64,000 nucleotides of DNA from Tieghemiomyces parasiticus (Eukaryota > Kickxellomycota > Dimargaritomycetes > Dimargaritales > Dimargaritaceae), in NCBI GenBank assembly GCA_027575765.1, contig JANBPT010000040.1, positions 32,947 through 96,946 of the forward strand, in the 5' to 3' direction. Below are positions 33,549 through 43,525 of the stretch, piece after piece. Each line of letters begins with the position of its first letter. Within the stretch, counting starts at the first letter, position 1. A program made the position numbers and the translations under genes. The notes below the pieces were generated by a model, which ran no database searches, was not told where the DNA came from, and was given only the letters and a program-made list of their open reading frames with translations.

Positions 33549-34313
33549 TTAGTTCTCGTAGGCCAGCACGAAGTATTCCTTGGCGGACCGCTCCTTATCG
33601 GCGTAGCCAAACACCATGCCGTTCCGGAGGTGGGGGCCGGCCTTTCCAATCTGCTCGCCGCCGTCGTATGAGGCCTTGGCGATGAACAGGGGCTCGCCGC
33701 TCTCCTCATGGCACTCGCTGACGGGCTGCACGTTGGCGCCGGCAAAGTTAACGCTGCCGTGGCAGGCCACCCAGCGAAGGGCCTTTCCGGGACCGCACAG
33801 CACAAAGTATTCCTTCAGCTGCACCTCCTTGCCGTCGTAGGCAATGTAGGCACCGTCGAGGTGTGGCGCGGCCTTACCGGGCTGCAGACCGCCCTTGTAG
33901 AAGGCACGGGCAATGTACAGCGGCTTGCCGTCGCCCTCCCGGCCGCCCTGGACGGCGTTGGGTGGGATGGTGCTATCAGAGGGGGAGGATAGTAAAGAGG
34001 AGCGCGAAGGAGATGTCAAGTGGTCAGGAACGAGCTGGGGGGGTGTGAGTGATGAGAGATGGCGAAGGTGCCTATGCTGAGATGACGTCAGGAGATGGTA
34101 ACCTGGAGTTGGGGATGATGCGACAAGTGCATTTCCCCGGGGTCGGCGTTGCACCAAAACCAACCTCCTTCGCTTCGTGGTCGTAGGATGTCAGGGTACT
34201 TACCCGTTGGAGGCCGGGACCCATTGGAAGAGGTTGCGGAGCTGCGGGCCGTTGTGGCCGCCCTGCTGCTGCTGGAACTGGCCCTGACCGTGGTTGCCGT
34301 AGTTGCCCTGCAT
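33549..34313 (-). CDS. DM9-repeat (DUF3421) lectin-like protein, two exons
   Basis: DM9 repeats form a small beta fold found in insect and mollusc proteins, some of which bind mannose. Exon 1 (34204-34313) encodes a Gln/Gly/Asn-rich head and the motif W-V-P-A-S-N-G; exon 2 (33549-33972) continues T-I-P-P-N-A-V-Q-G-G-R-E. The 231-nt intron has GTAAGT and TAG ends and splits a Gly codon; the total is 177 aa. Two DM9 units follow each other: D-G-K-P-L-Y-I-A-R-A-F...P-G-K-A...A-Y-I-A-Y-D-G-K-E (about 37-95), then E-P-L-F-I-A-K-A-S...I-G-K-A-G-P...G-Y-A-D-K-E (about 110-170). No signal peptide or membrane segment is seen, so it is probably cytosolic. A TATA box lies upstream. Family assignment is firm; ligand and role are unknown. 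Confidence 0.87.
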
Positions 34314-36503
34314 GTTGGCGTGGAGTTGAAAGTGTGGAGGTACGGGGTTGTAGCGGAAAAAGGGGTAGCGGAGACGGAAAGTCAGATAGTAGTGATGATG
34401 GTACAAGTTTAAGCTGGGGTTGGGCGGAGGGAGGAGGGCGCCCAGGCAGTTTTATAAGGCGGGCCACACGTCAGATACCAAGGTCCGGCCATTGTCCATG
34501 GCCCTCTCTGACCTCATTGGCGCGGGAGGTGACGGAGAGGCGAGACGGCCAGTGACTGCGTGCATACAGTTGGGGTGGGTGGGTGGGAGAGACGGTCGGG
34601 CGCCAGCCGCCCTAACCCTCGCCGATCGGCCCCCAGGCTCGGCAGTGGGCCAAGCCCTGGAGTGTATCGAGGCGCGGCTGGGCCTTGAAGGGTTGGGTTG
34701 CACACACCCACAGCACCGCCGCATAAACCTGCCGCGGGGCTTGGCAGCGGATGGGAGAATGGGCATAGACAATAGAACCAGGCGAATAGAACTTTCCCAC
34801 TCCGCCTGTGAAGGCAGCGCGACGCGGGGCGGCGGGAAGATGACGACAGCGTGTGTATTGGCCTTGCGGGGCCCCTCGTACGCCGCCTCTCCCTGGCCCC
34901 CCACTCGCCTGGCGAGGGCCTCTCCCCCTGGCATCCACTCCAGGCGCCGGGGCGAGAGGTGAAGGGTGCATAGGCGTGGGGAAGGTCGGCAGGTGGATTT
35001 CCGCCGTGGGCAAAGGGGGCCAGACAAGGTCCCCTCTGCCAAGAGTGTGGGATGGACCGTATTGGAAGGTGCAGTGGCTGGAGTGGCGGTGATGCTGAGG
35101 CGTTCGGGAAGGTACCAGCAAGCCTTCCCACAAGCTCAGCGTTGGGATCATGCGACTGAATAGTCGTTCTGCGTGGCCCCACAGCTATGTAAATGATCAG
35201 TGTCCTCGGGACAGCAAGGGGGGGGTTGGTAGCAGCTGCCAGGCAACCGTCACAAGCAGTCTTGGAAAGCCACTACAAACACCACATTAAACCACATCCA
35301 CACTTTGCGCCCAAAGGCGTTGTTACAGGGACGATTCGGGCCGTATCCGAGCACGCCCCTCGCCATGACGAACATTGCAAGGTTTGGGGTACCGGTTTGT
35401 ACCACCTCGAAGAGCCCGCTTGCCCCATATCGGGCAAGGGCCGACCGCTTGTGAGATTGCCCACGTTAAACTTGGTCGAACATATCGCCGATAACCTGAC
35501 ATGGCTCGTCATGGGCTCGTCACTCTACCAGTATTACGCTGTAAAGCTCGGCTATCCTGGCTATAGGCCACGATCGGCAGGGCCCACCAAAGAAGTACAA
35601 AGCTGAACTCCTCTCACGTCTAGGCCCGGATGCAGCTCTCGGCGGCGTAGCTTGCCAGTATCCAGCCGCACCTCACTACTCGCTGGCCAAGCCGTGGCAT
35701 TTTCTAGAACCGTTAACTCAGCGAAGCGCAGGTTGGTCACTCTTCGGCTGTACCCTTGTCGCTTCACCGTCCATCTGGACGCTGCCATTCAGAGCACTGC
35801 CTCCTTACGAAGTAGATTTCCTACCACACGTGGTCCTCTTGGGGGTTTGAAAAGTAGAAAGCCAGGGGCTGGACAAGTGAATGACCACTGATCAGATGTC
35901 TCGGCCAGCGGCCCTTCTGTTTCTTGACGAGACAGCGAGGACGTTTGATGGCTTCCAAAGTCGACCCATTGTAGGCTCCAGCACCCTGTTAACGTGTAGT
36001 AAGGCCATCAAAGAGGTAAACTGGCACGTCATACCAGGCTTGTCGTCAGAGAACAAAACAACATCTGACCTTTGATATTGCTCGAGTCATTTACCACACC
36101 GGGTTCAACTTGCAGCCACTTTGGATGGGGGGGGGGAGCGAGCCTAGGGCACCGTCAGTCAGAATTTCGCCCCCTCCACGCCTCTGTGGTGTCTCACCCC
36201 ACTCTGCCCTCCTATCCTCCTTCCTAATAGTAGGACAAGGTCGGGCGAAAATATACTCTGGTTAGCGAGTAGCGCGGGAACCAAGCGATTGACTGCAGCG
36301 GTGGGTAATGGTGATTGCCAGCAAACCGATTGCGTACCTCATTGAGCGACTACGCCCGCCAACCCAAAAGAATCACTAGTCTCCCGGCTAGCCAGCTCGA
36401 CTTGATCCATACCACCCACCCAAACGATCTCTACTTGCTCAGAATTGTCCAATCTAACGACTCTATACTGGACTCCTCCTTTTCCACGTTTTCTCTATAC
36501 GCC
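34314..36503. other. Spacer: DM9 and AIM41 promoters
   Basis: 2.2 kb between divergent genes. 34460-35160 is GC-rich and open in many conflicting frames on both strands, with no family resemblance. 35190-36070 has ordinary composition and no recognised gene. The 100 bp before AIM41 is pyrimidine-rich. Confidence 0.55.
34450..34456 (-). promoter_or_regulatory. TATA box of the DM9 gene
   Basis: TATAAAA on the minus strand, about 140 bp upstream of the start codon at 34313. Spacing and strand fit a core promoter; strong TATA boxes in fungi go with regulated or highly expressed genes. Confidence 0.55.
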
Positions 36504-37297
36504 ATGTCTAACCACGCCTTCCGATTCGCCGCCGGCAGCCTCGCTCGGTGCCTAGCTCCTCAGGTCGCCAAGGTCCCCGCGCTCCGCCTCTACAGCACAG
36601 CCCCGGCCGGCAACACTGGTACGTCAAAGACAACGGGTGGTTTACCAACAGCCCCGGCCGACCAGCCCATCCGCTGGCTCCTACAGGCAACCCTCTCCCC
36701 CCTATCTCTCTCCACCTGGACCCTACCTAACCAGTCCACCCCACCCCACACCCATTCCCTCGCCCTTCGTTGATACACCCCCGCCCTATTACTGTATCAC
36801 TAGATACCCTGTTCAGTAAGCTCAAGCAGGACCTCAAAGCCAGCATGCGTAGCAAGGATCAAGCCCGTCTGGCCGTTATCCGTTCGATCCTCTCGGACAT
36901 CACCTACCGTGAGAAGGATTACCTCAGCAAAGGCGAGCCGGAAGACGCCTGCAAGGCCCAAGCTCAGACCGACACCAGCGTTACCGAACTTATCCAGCGG
37001 GCCCAGAAGAAACGCCGCGATTCCGCCGAGCTGTACGCGACTAATGACCGGTCTGACTTGGCCGACAAGGAACGGGCGGAACTGGCCATCTTGAGCAGCT
37101 TTTTGCCCGAACCGCTGTCGGACCAAGAGGTTGAGGCCCACGTGTTGGCCACCATCAAGTCGTGTAATGCTACCACTATCAAGGATTTAGGGGCCGTGAT
37201 CCGCGCCGTTACACTTGATCCCGCTCGTGCCCCCAAGGCCAAGGTGGCTGAGACGGCTAAGCGTCTGTTGGTCAGTGCGCGGCCTTCAGCGCCTTAA
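36504..37297 (+). CDS. AIM41: Aim41/YqeY-like mitochondrial protein, two exons
   Basis: The product belongs to the GatB/YqeY family; fungal members (Aim41) are mitochondrial and of uncertain role, perhaps tied to aminoacyl-tRNA amidation. Exon 1 (36504-36618) encodes a typical mitochondrial presequence: basic, hydroxylated and lacking acids, ending near L-R-L-Y-S-T-A. Exon 2 (36804-37297) holds the YqeY domain: K-L-K-Q-D-L-K-A-S-M-R-S-K-D-Q-A-R-L-A-V-I-R, then I-Q-R-A-Q-K-K-R-R-D-S-A, E-L-A-I-L-S-S-F-L-P, and I-K-D-L-G-A-V-I. The 185-nt intron has a GTACGT donor, a CTAAC branch-like site and a TAG acceptor, and splits an Asp codon; the total is 202 aa, the usual size. The exon 1 frame also stays open into the intron, so splicing is decided by the domain's frame. 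Confidence 0.85.
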
Positions 37298-37670
37298 TCG
37301 TCACGGCAGTTATAACACGGTACTTTGGTCCCTGTATATGTGTGCGCGTGATTAAATGAAGCCCGCTTTTATTATATATAAAAATAATAATGAGTTCTCA
37401 CGAGTCTACTCCTATTCTATTAAAAAATATTTCAATCGCGGTACATATTTGCCTATTTATGATTGTCGGGTCTAGGCGGTTTTAAAATGTTCAGTAACGA
37501 TCTCCGACGCGAAATGAGAAGAAATAGATATTTAAAAAAATGCAGAAGAGACGTAATCAAGTAGTGTCAATCAAAAAGAGTCTAAGCCATTGGTGGGGGG
37601 GAGTTACCCCCATCCCACTCCTCTCCCACCCCCACCTATTTATTAATTTTTTTGGTATGTGAGTGTTTAA
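37298..37670. other. Convergent AT-rich spacer
   Basis: 373 bp, AT-rich, with ATTAAA/AATAAT-type words and poly-T near 37640; the 3' ends of AIM41 and the prephenate dehydratase gene. No gene. Confidence 0.6.
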
Positions 37671-39009
37671 TCAAGCAGTTTCTCCAAGCGGGTCTGGATA
37701 CGACCCCAATACTACCACGTCAGTAGCCACCAGCTCGAGTTGGCGCATGGCGTTCTGCACAACCTCGTCTTGATGGTGACCCGTGCACTCCGCAAAGAAG
37801 TAGAAATGCCAAGGTAACAACTGGGACGGTCGGGTGTCAATTTTGGAGAGGTTGAGCTCAAACTGGCCAAACACGGCCAGGGCCTCACTGAGGGCACCGG
37901 GCCGTCGATGGTCTACCGTGAAGTATAGGTACGACCGGCCGGGTGCCGTAGTTGACAGTCCGGGTTTCCGGTGGATCACAAAGAAGCGGGTGGTGTTTCC
38001 TGGGTAGTAAGTGTGGTGAAATGCGATGGAGGATGGGAGGGGGAAAGGTGTTATTTCCAAGGGGGGTTAGTATACAGACACGTAGGAGACGTGGTGAAGT
38101 GAAGGGGTGATCTTTTGGTCAATATTGGTTTGGTAGTTTTGGTTGTTTTGTTTTAAGCCCCTCCTTCCTTCATCCTCTTCCCACCTTCCCGATTGCTGGA
38201 GTTCCACCATAATCATTCTTAGACTTACCCCCGCAGTCTTCGATACCATTGCGGGCCACTCGAACATTATAAAACTCAACGCAGGCCGCACTACCAATCG
38301 CCGCGGCGTGGGGGTCCTGTGCGGCCAGTTCGGCGGCACGCGATGTTGAGGTCACGGTAACCCGTTCGACATGTGGCAGATGGGTTTTAAGCCACCGGTC
38401 ACACTGTAGTAGCCCCATCGGATGGGAGTAGACCGTCCGGATATTACCCAGTCCAGCGCTCGGAGTAGTGGTGGTAGTAGTTTCGTCGCCACCGTTGATG
38501 TCGCCGTCACTACCACCGACGAGGGGGGAGGTCTCCCCAGATAGCGGAGGGCTACGCTGGACGAGTAGACACTGGACAATAGGCAAAAAGTACTGGTCAC
38601 GAACCCATACGCCCTTGCGGTGGTGGGGGTTGGCGGAAGTGGCGTCAGCAACAATGCCACTTCGGGGCTTATCGTCACCACCACCACCCGACGTCGACCG
38701 GACGAAACGGTCTAGGGTTTGGTTAACAGTCCCCGCGGACGAATTCTCAAACGGCACCACGCCGTACGTGGCCGTACCGTCTTCGACTGCTTGAAAGACA
38801 TCCTCGATTGAGGCCTGCGCGGCGAGTTGGACCTCTGACTGGGCGGGGGTGGTGGTGGTGGTGGCTGTTGGGACTTTAAAGTAGCCCCTAGCGGCTTGGT
38901 AAGTGAAGGACCCCGGTGGGCCCAGGTAGGCTACTTTATTGGTGACGGCGGCGGCGGCGGTGGTGGCCGTAGGCTCGGTGGAGTCGGACATGAGGTACGG
39001 GTAGGCCAT
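37671..39009 (-). CDS. PHA2: Prephenate dehydratase with ACT domain, two exons
   Basis: The enzyme converts prephenate to phenylpyruvate in phenylalanine synthesis. Exon 1 (38229-39009) holds the catalytic PDT domain: A-Y-L-G-P-P-G-S-F-T-Y-Q-A-A, G-V-V-P-F-E-N-S-S-A-G-T-V, Y-S-H-P-x-G-L-L-Q-C and the A-A-I-G-S region. Exon 2 (37671-37999) brings N-T-T-R-F-F-V-I, with the conserved T-R-F residues, and a C-terminal ACT domain (Y-F-T-V-D-H-R-R-P-G-A-L-S-E-A-L) that senses phenylalanine. The 229-nt intron has a GTAAGT donor, a TACTAAC branch site at 38066-38072 and a CAG acceptor, and splits a Gly codon; the total is 369 aa (yeast Pha2 334). The extra length comes from Thr- and Gly/Asp-rich insertions in the catalytic domain. 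The start could also be the second Met at 38991. Confidence 0.93.
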
Positions 39010-39964
39010 GAGGGCGAGCTGACAAAGAAATCACAAAAAGGATTGAAACATAAAAAAGGCCACCGAATCTACGCTTGGGGCAAGTCCAAGTGGTAGGCAA
39101 GAAAGTCGAGGGTAAGTAGGGAGTGAAGTAAGGCCAGGGTTTTGAACGCGAATAGGTTGGAGTGCTTTAAAAAGGGTTTCAGCAGAGGTAACTAAAAAGC
39201 TCCGACCAAGTGGATAGGTTGATTGAGAACGGAAGGTAACCGGTGGATCGTTCAGTAACCCGGTGGTCAGTACGATTGGGGAGTAAAAAAAACCACACGC
39301 ACATGCCCCTCGGGTATCTAGCCTATGTACGCCACTCGAAAACATCGATCCCCAACGACCTGTGCTACCTTGTTCTTCCTCTTCCAATTAATGTATACTT
39401 CCTGGGGGTGACAGAATACTGTTTGCATGACTCTGTACCACCTCGCCGTGGGGGGAGGGGGTGTCATGTCGTACAGGTGCGACCATGATGAGTCACGGCA
39501 ATGACCAGTCTATTAGGTGGCTTTCAAGCACTCTGCCTAGTATATACCACTACTGCGAGATCCCCGTGGTGGTCTATAGGGGGGAGGGGTCAAGAGAACT
39601 GTTAACCTGACGCAACTCCACGGTGTTTAGCGGTTGGTCTTGATTGAAGCCAAGGAGAAAAAAGAAAATAAAGGCGTCCACAGATATGGGAAACTTGGGC
39701 GATGTTAACAATAAATCCCTTGTAGTGTAAAAAAAAACCATTGAAGAAGAATTGGGTGAAGGTCCATGCAACCGAGAGTAGTCGGCAAGATTAGGTAAAA
39801 TAATAATAAGGAAACGCATTGAATGAGAGTGGGTGTAGTGTAGGAAACTTGAAGCCGCGGTAAAATGTGACATTCTTAAAAAAAAAAAAAAAAAGGACTT
39901 GCTAATCTAGAAATAGTCACTCCCTCCTCCATCCCCCACTTTACTCCCTACTGGTCACGGCCGC
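39010..39964. other. Spacer between PHA2 start and GDE1-like stop
   Basis: 955 bp. An A run of about 17 lies near 39879-39895. No gene is seen. The PHA2 promoter must be in the left part, but no TATA box stands out. Confidence 0.6.
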
Positions 39965-42900
39965 TTAAGCCTCCACCTCCGATTCCTGCAGACCCTTTCG
40001 GACCGCCATAACTGAGTCGACAATCACGGCATCAACGTCCAGTTTGCGCTGCAGCTGTACACACGCCACACTGTTATTCAGCGTGCCGTAGGTAAAGAGT
40101 AACAACCCCTGGCCCTTAATGGCTGGTGCTAGCACAGGGGCCTGCAAAATCAGGGTGGATACGGAGACGATCCCAAGCAACCCGGCGTTCCGAGCGAACC
40201 GTACGGCGGCATCCAGCGAATTACAGCGGGCGTCGACGTAGGGCCAGGTCCCGCCATCGGTCAAAAAGAATACCGGGTAGGTGGGTTGCTTAACGTTCAA
40301 CAGGAGACAAATATCCGGGTGGAACGACGAGAAGATCACGCTGCGGGTATCGGCCAAATCGTACACCACTTGAAGGATTGAGTCGACGAACCGGTTGAGT
40401 TCCAGGTGCGACCAGACTCCGGCATCTTCGGCCTCGCATTTCATCGGGTACTTGACCTCGATATTGAACCCAATGTGCGCGGGCACCTGGCGGAAGGTTT
40501 CCTCGAGGGTGGTGAAGGGCGCTTGGATCGTCTCGGCGTTGTTTCCCTTCACCTTCTTGGGCACCTGTTTAAGGGTCAGGACTTTTTCGAGTTCCTCGTT
40601 GAGGTGCACATGGAGTTGCTCGTCTTCCATTGGGGCGGCCGTGATGGTGGCTGGGTGGGTGGTGGTGGCGGTGGACTTGACTGATGAGCACGACGAAGTG
40701 GACGCCGAGTTGGACATGGGTGGCGACAGGAGTGCGGCAGCTGGACGGGCGTTGCCGTTAACGGGGCGGGATGCGTGTCCATTCGGGATGGCAATAGGTG
40801 GGGTAGGGGGTGCCCCATCGGTGCGCGCCGCAGTGGATGAAGATGCAGAGGGCGGCGGGGACCGCTTGCGTTCGTGGACGCTGTTGGAGCGGGATACACG
40901 CGGGAAGTGGGTATTGGCTCGGCCGAGGGACGGCGGGTGGTCGGGGCGGGCGGGCGGCAGAGTGAGCACGGCCGCCGTCGTCGTCGTCACCGGGGCAATG
41001 ACTGATGCCACAGCGGTGGCGGCACGCACGGCGGCCCTGGGTCCACCGCTCGCCGCTCGGCCGTGGCTACCCTCCGTCGACCCGCTCTCCGCCTTATCCC
41101 GCATGGCCAGGACGGCCTGTTTTTCGGCCTCGCGACCGCCGAACCGGAACGACGGGTCTATGTGACCCTTATTGTAGTCCTTGTTGCTCCGCGGATCGAG
41201 GGCTAGGAACTGCTTACGGGTTAGTGAGTGGATGGGCACATCGACACCCGTTTCAGTGACCGTCCAGTCGTGGTAAATGACCGGGACCAAGTCCTTGGTA
41301 AGCTGGACGTCGAACTCAACATACTCTGCACCCAAGTTGGCCGCGGTCACAAAGGACAGCACCGTGTTCTCACCGACTTGCAGGTTAGACCCCCCAGCAG
41401 TGTCGCGGTTCATGCCGGACCCGCGGTGGCCAATCACCTTGGTCTTGAGCGACTTCCAGTACGTCGACCGGGGGTTCACCGTCATCTTGGGGTGGGCGAA
41501 CGGGTTGATCATGATGTACTCGAAGGTAATGTGCCCCAGGACCTCCAACCCGGGGGTGGACATGAGGGCTACCTGGACGCGTTCGCAGCCAGCGGCACTG
41601 GTGAGGATGTGCTCACGCTGGGCACGGACCGGGAGCTGTACAGAGGCGCGGCCCAGGAGACGTCCTAGGTCCCCACCGAAAGATGGAACCAGGTCAAACT
41701 GGACCGTCACTTCGGCCTCGCCCTGTGGACTGCACAGGAACTGCAGTGGTTCGGGGGCCTCCTGGCGTTGGAGGGGAAGCTCCAAGGTAACGGGCGGATC
41801 CACCGCCCCCGTTGCCGCCACGGTCAGCGCCAGGGTCGTCGTCGGGGTGATCCCACCGCCCACCCTTTCAAAGAAATCACTACGGAGCTGGAGGGGCGCC
41901 GTCAGGTCGGTGGTGGCGTTGGAGCCCAGGGTGAGAACCAGCAAGCTGCGCTCCTGTAGGTGGCGGTGGCCGTAGGTGCGTTCAATAAAGGACTTATTAG
42001 CCTCACCATTGAGTGGCACCGAGGTGGCCAGGGCCGGCCGCCCGGGCGAGGACCCGGCGGTTTCCGAGAGGGCGGTCGAGTTAGGATTGCGGAACTGCCG
42101 CAGGGCCTCTCCGGGCTTGCGCGAGATGGGCCGGAGGACCTCGGTAACTGCACAGTGGCCGTGATAGGTTGCACGCTCGTGAGCATTCCACCCGTCAAAG
42201 TCCAGGACGTTCGGGTCGGCCCCGGCGTCAATGAGGAGTTGCACGCAGGCCAGGTGGCCTTCCCGGGCGGCCACCTCGAGGGGGGTCCAACCGTAACGCG
42301 CGTCCTGGTGGTTGAGGTCGGCGACCGCACCATCAGATGACGCCTCAGCCCTGACGAGCAGTTTGAGGATACCTACGTGACCGCCACGGGCCGCGAGGTG
42401 GAGCGGCGTCTCACCATCTTCATCGGTGCTGTTGCAGTTGGCCCCGCGGGCCAGCAGGAAGGCGGCAATGTCGTTCAGGCCGAGCTTACAAGCAATGGCC
42501 AACGGGGTGCTAAGGTGGGAACGGAGCAGGAGGAAGGATTGCGACGTGGAGAGCACGGTGGTGGAGGCTGGGTCCCCGCGGTTGCGAGCCAGCGCGCCCA
42601 GCGGCCGTGCTTCGGAGGTCGGCGTAGGCGTGTTGGGTACCGTGAGGGCCAAGTCCACGTCATGAATTTTACCCTGATCCACGAGGGTTCGAACGACAGC
42701 AAAGTGGTTGTTGATGACGGCGTAAAGGAGCGGAGTGCACCCGTCGTGGTCACACCAGGCCGGGGAGTTGATATCGGTGTCGGGCTGCAGGCGGTACAGG
42801 GAACGGAGCAAGAGGTGGGTGACCGCCGCGAACCCATTGACGGCCGCATAGTGCAAGGGCGTACGGCCAAAGAAATCCTGCCCGACCAGCGGGTGAGCTG

Positions 42901-43525
42901 TCGGGAGGTGGGCCAAGACGGTGGGTAGTACGGCTGCAGCCAGGTCGGTGGTGTCGACCGTCCCGACGTGCGGGTTTGATCGTTTGGCCGTGCCACGCTT
43001 AATTTTCTGGGTAATCTCGCGGTCCGTGGAGGCTGGGCCCCGGGCGTCGGCCGGAGCAAGGGTCTCCGGGGCGGTACTGGGTGATGCAAAGTAGTCCTGG
43101 CGTATCGGAAGGGTCTCCATGGGAGAGCGTAGCGGCAACGTCGTGAACACCCGGTCCAGGGATGGGGTGATACCGTTGAGCATGCACAGGCGATGCAGGA
43201 CGGTACGCCCGTGCACGTCGTAGAGCTGGTAGGCGGCCGGGTACGTGCGGGTCAGAAACCGTAGACATTCGTGGGCGCGGGCCAAGCAGGCGCCTTCGAA
43301 TATGAGATAGAGATGGCGGCCTAGCGGGTGGTCGGAGATGGCGGCGTGGTCAGGGAGCGCCAACACTGCTTCGCTTGCAACGCCCACGAGCTCGGCGAGA
43401 AGGGTCTCAACGCGGATGCAGTCATCCGCCTGTAGGGCTGCCGTCAGGTCGTTCACCTGATGCGCGGTGAACGGGTGCTGGTGCCGGTCGGCTATCCCAA
43501 AGGCCTGACTGTGCATGCGGGACAT
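39965..43525 (-). CDS. GDE1: Ankyrin-GDPD glycerophosphodiesterase, Gde1-like
   Basis: Gde1-type enzymes hydrolyse glycerophosphocholine to glycerol-3-phosphate and choline in the cytoplasm. The intronless frame gives 1186 aa from the ATG at 43525; it runs open to 43630 but without an ATG. Ankyrin repeats run from about residue 205 to 500 (G-R-T-P-L-H-Y-A-A, G-C-T-P-L-L-Y-A, G-E-T-P-L-H-L-A-A-R-G-G-H, G-W-T-P-L-E-V-A-A-R-E-G-H). A C2-like stretch follows, then the GDPD domain with catalytic H700-R-G, G-E-N-T, E-F-D-V-Q-L-T-K-D, Y-H-D-W, I-E-V-K-Y-P and S-S-F-H-P. A Ser/Pro/Thr-rich insert of about 170 residues splits that domain. The N-terminal SPX domain of yeast Gde1 is not visible here or in an upstream exon that I could find. 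A short upstream open frame precedes the gene (43690-43761). Confidence 0.9.
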   Translation of the reverse strand: MSRMHSQAFGIADRHQHPFTAHQVNDLTAALQADDCIRVETLLAELVGVASEAVLALPDHAAISDHPLGRHLYLIFEGACLARAHECLRFLTRTYPAAYQLYDVHGRTVLHRLCMLNGITPSLDRVFTTLPLRSPMETLPIRQDYFASPSTAPETLAPADARGPASTDREITQKIKRGTAKRSNPHVGTVDTTDLAAAVLPTVLAHLPTAHPLVGQDFFGRTPLHYAAVNGFAAVTHLLLRSLYRLQPDTDINSPAWCDHDGCTPLLYAVINNHFAVVRTLVDQGKIHDVDLALTVPNTPTPTSEARPLGALARNRGDPASTTVLSTSQSFLLLRSHLSTPLAIACKLGLNDIAAFLLARGANCNSTDEDGETPLHLAARGGHVGILKLLVRAEASSDGAVADLNHQDARYGWTPLEVAAREGHLACVQLLIDAGADPNVLDFDGWNAHERATYHGHCAVTEVLRPISRKPGEALRQFRNPNSTALSETAGSSPGRPALATSVPLNGEANKSFIERTYGHRHLQERSLLVLTLGSNATTDLTAPLQLRSDFFERVGGGITPTTTLALTVAATGAVDPPVTLELPLQRQEAPEPLQFLCSPQGEAEVTVQFDLVPSFGGDLGRLLGRASVQLPVRAQREHILTSAAGCERVQVALMSTPGLEVLGHITFEYIMINPFAHPKMTVNPRSTYWKSLKTKVIGHRGSGMNRDTAGGSNLQVGENTVLSFVTAANLGAEYVEFDVQLTKDLVPVIYHDWTVTETGVDVPIHSLTRKQFLALDPRSNKDYNKGHIDPSFRFGGREAEKQAVLAMRDKAESGSTEGSHGRAASGGPRAAVRAATAVASVIAPVTTTTAAVLTLPPARPDHPPSLGRANTHFPRVSRSNSVHERKRSPPPSASSSTAARTDGAPPTPPIAIPNGHASRPVNGNARPAAALLSPPMSNSASTSSCSSVKSTATTTHPATITAAPMEDEQLHVHLNEELEKVLTLKQVPKKVKGNNAETIQAPFTTLEETFRQVPAHIGFNIEVKYPMKCEAEDAGVWSHLELNRFVDSILQVVYDLADTRSVIFSSFHPDICLLLNVKQPTYPVFFLTDGGTWPYVDARCNSLDAAVRFARNAGLLGIVSVSTLILQAPVLAPAIKGQGLLLFTYGTLNNSVACVQLQRKLDVDAVIVDSVMAVRKGLQESEVEA

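Noticed and set aside
34452..35182. Several frames of 180-220 codons on both strands
   Set aside because: GC-rich DNA open in nearly all frames, no consistent composition or family; best read as promoter DNA of the DM9 gene.
40395..41165. 256-codon frame antisense to the Gde1-like gene
   Set aside because: Lies opposite the low-complexity insert of a confident gene; no independent support.
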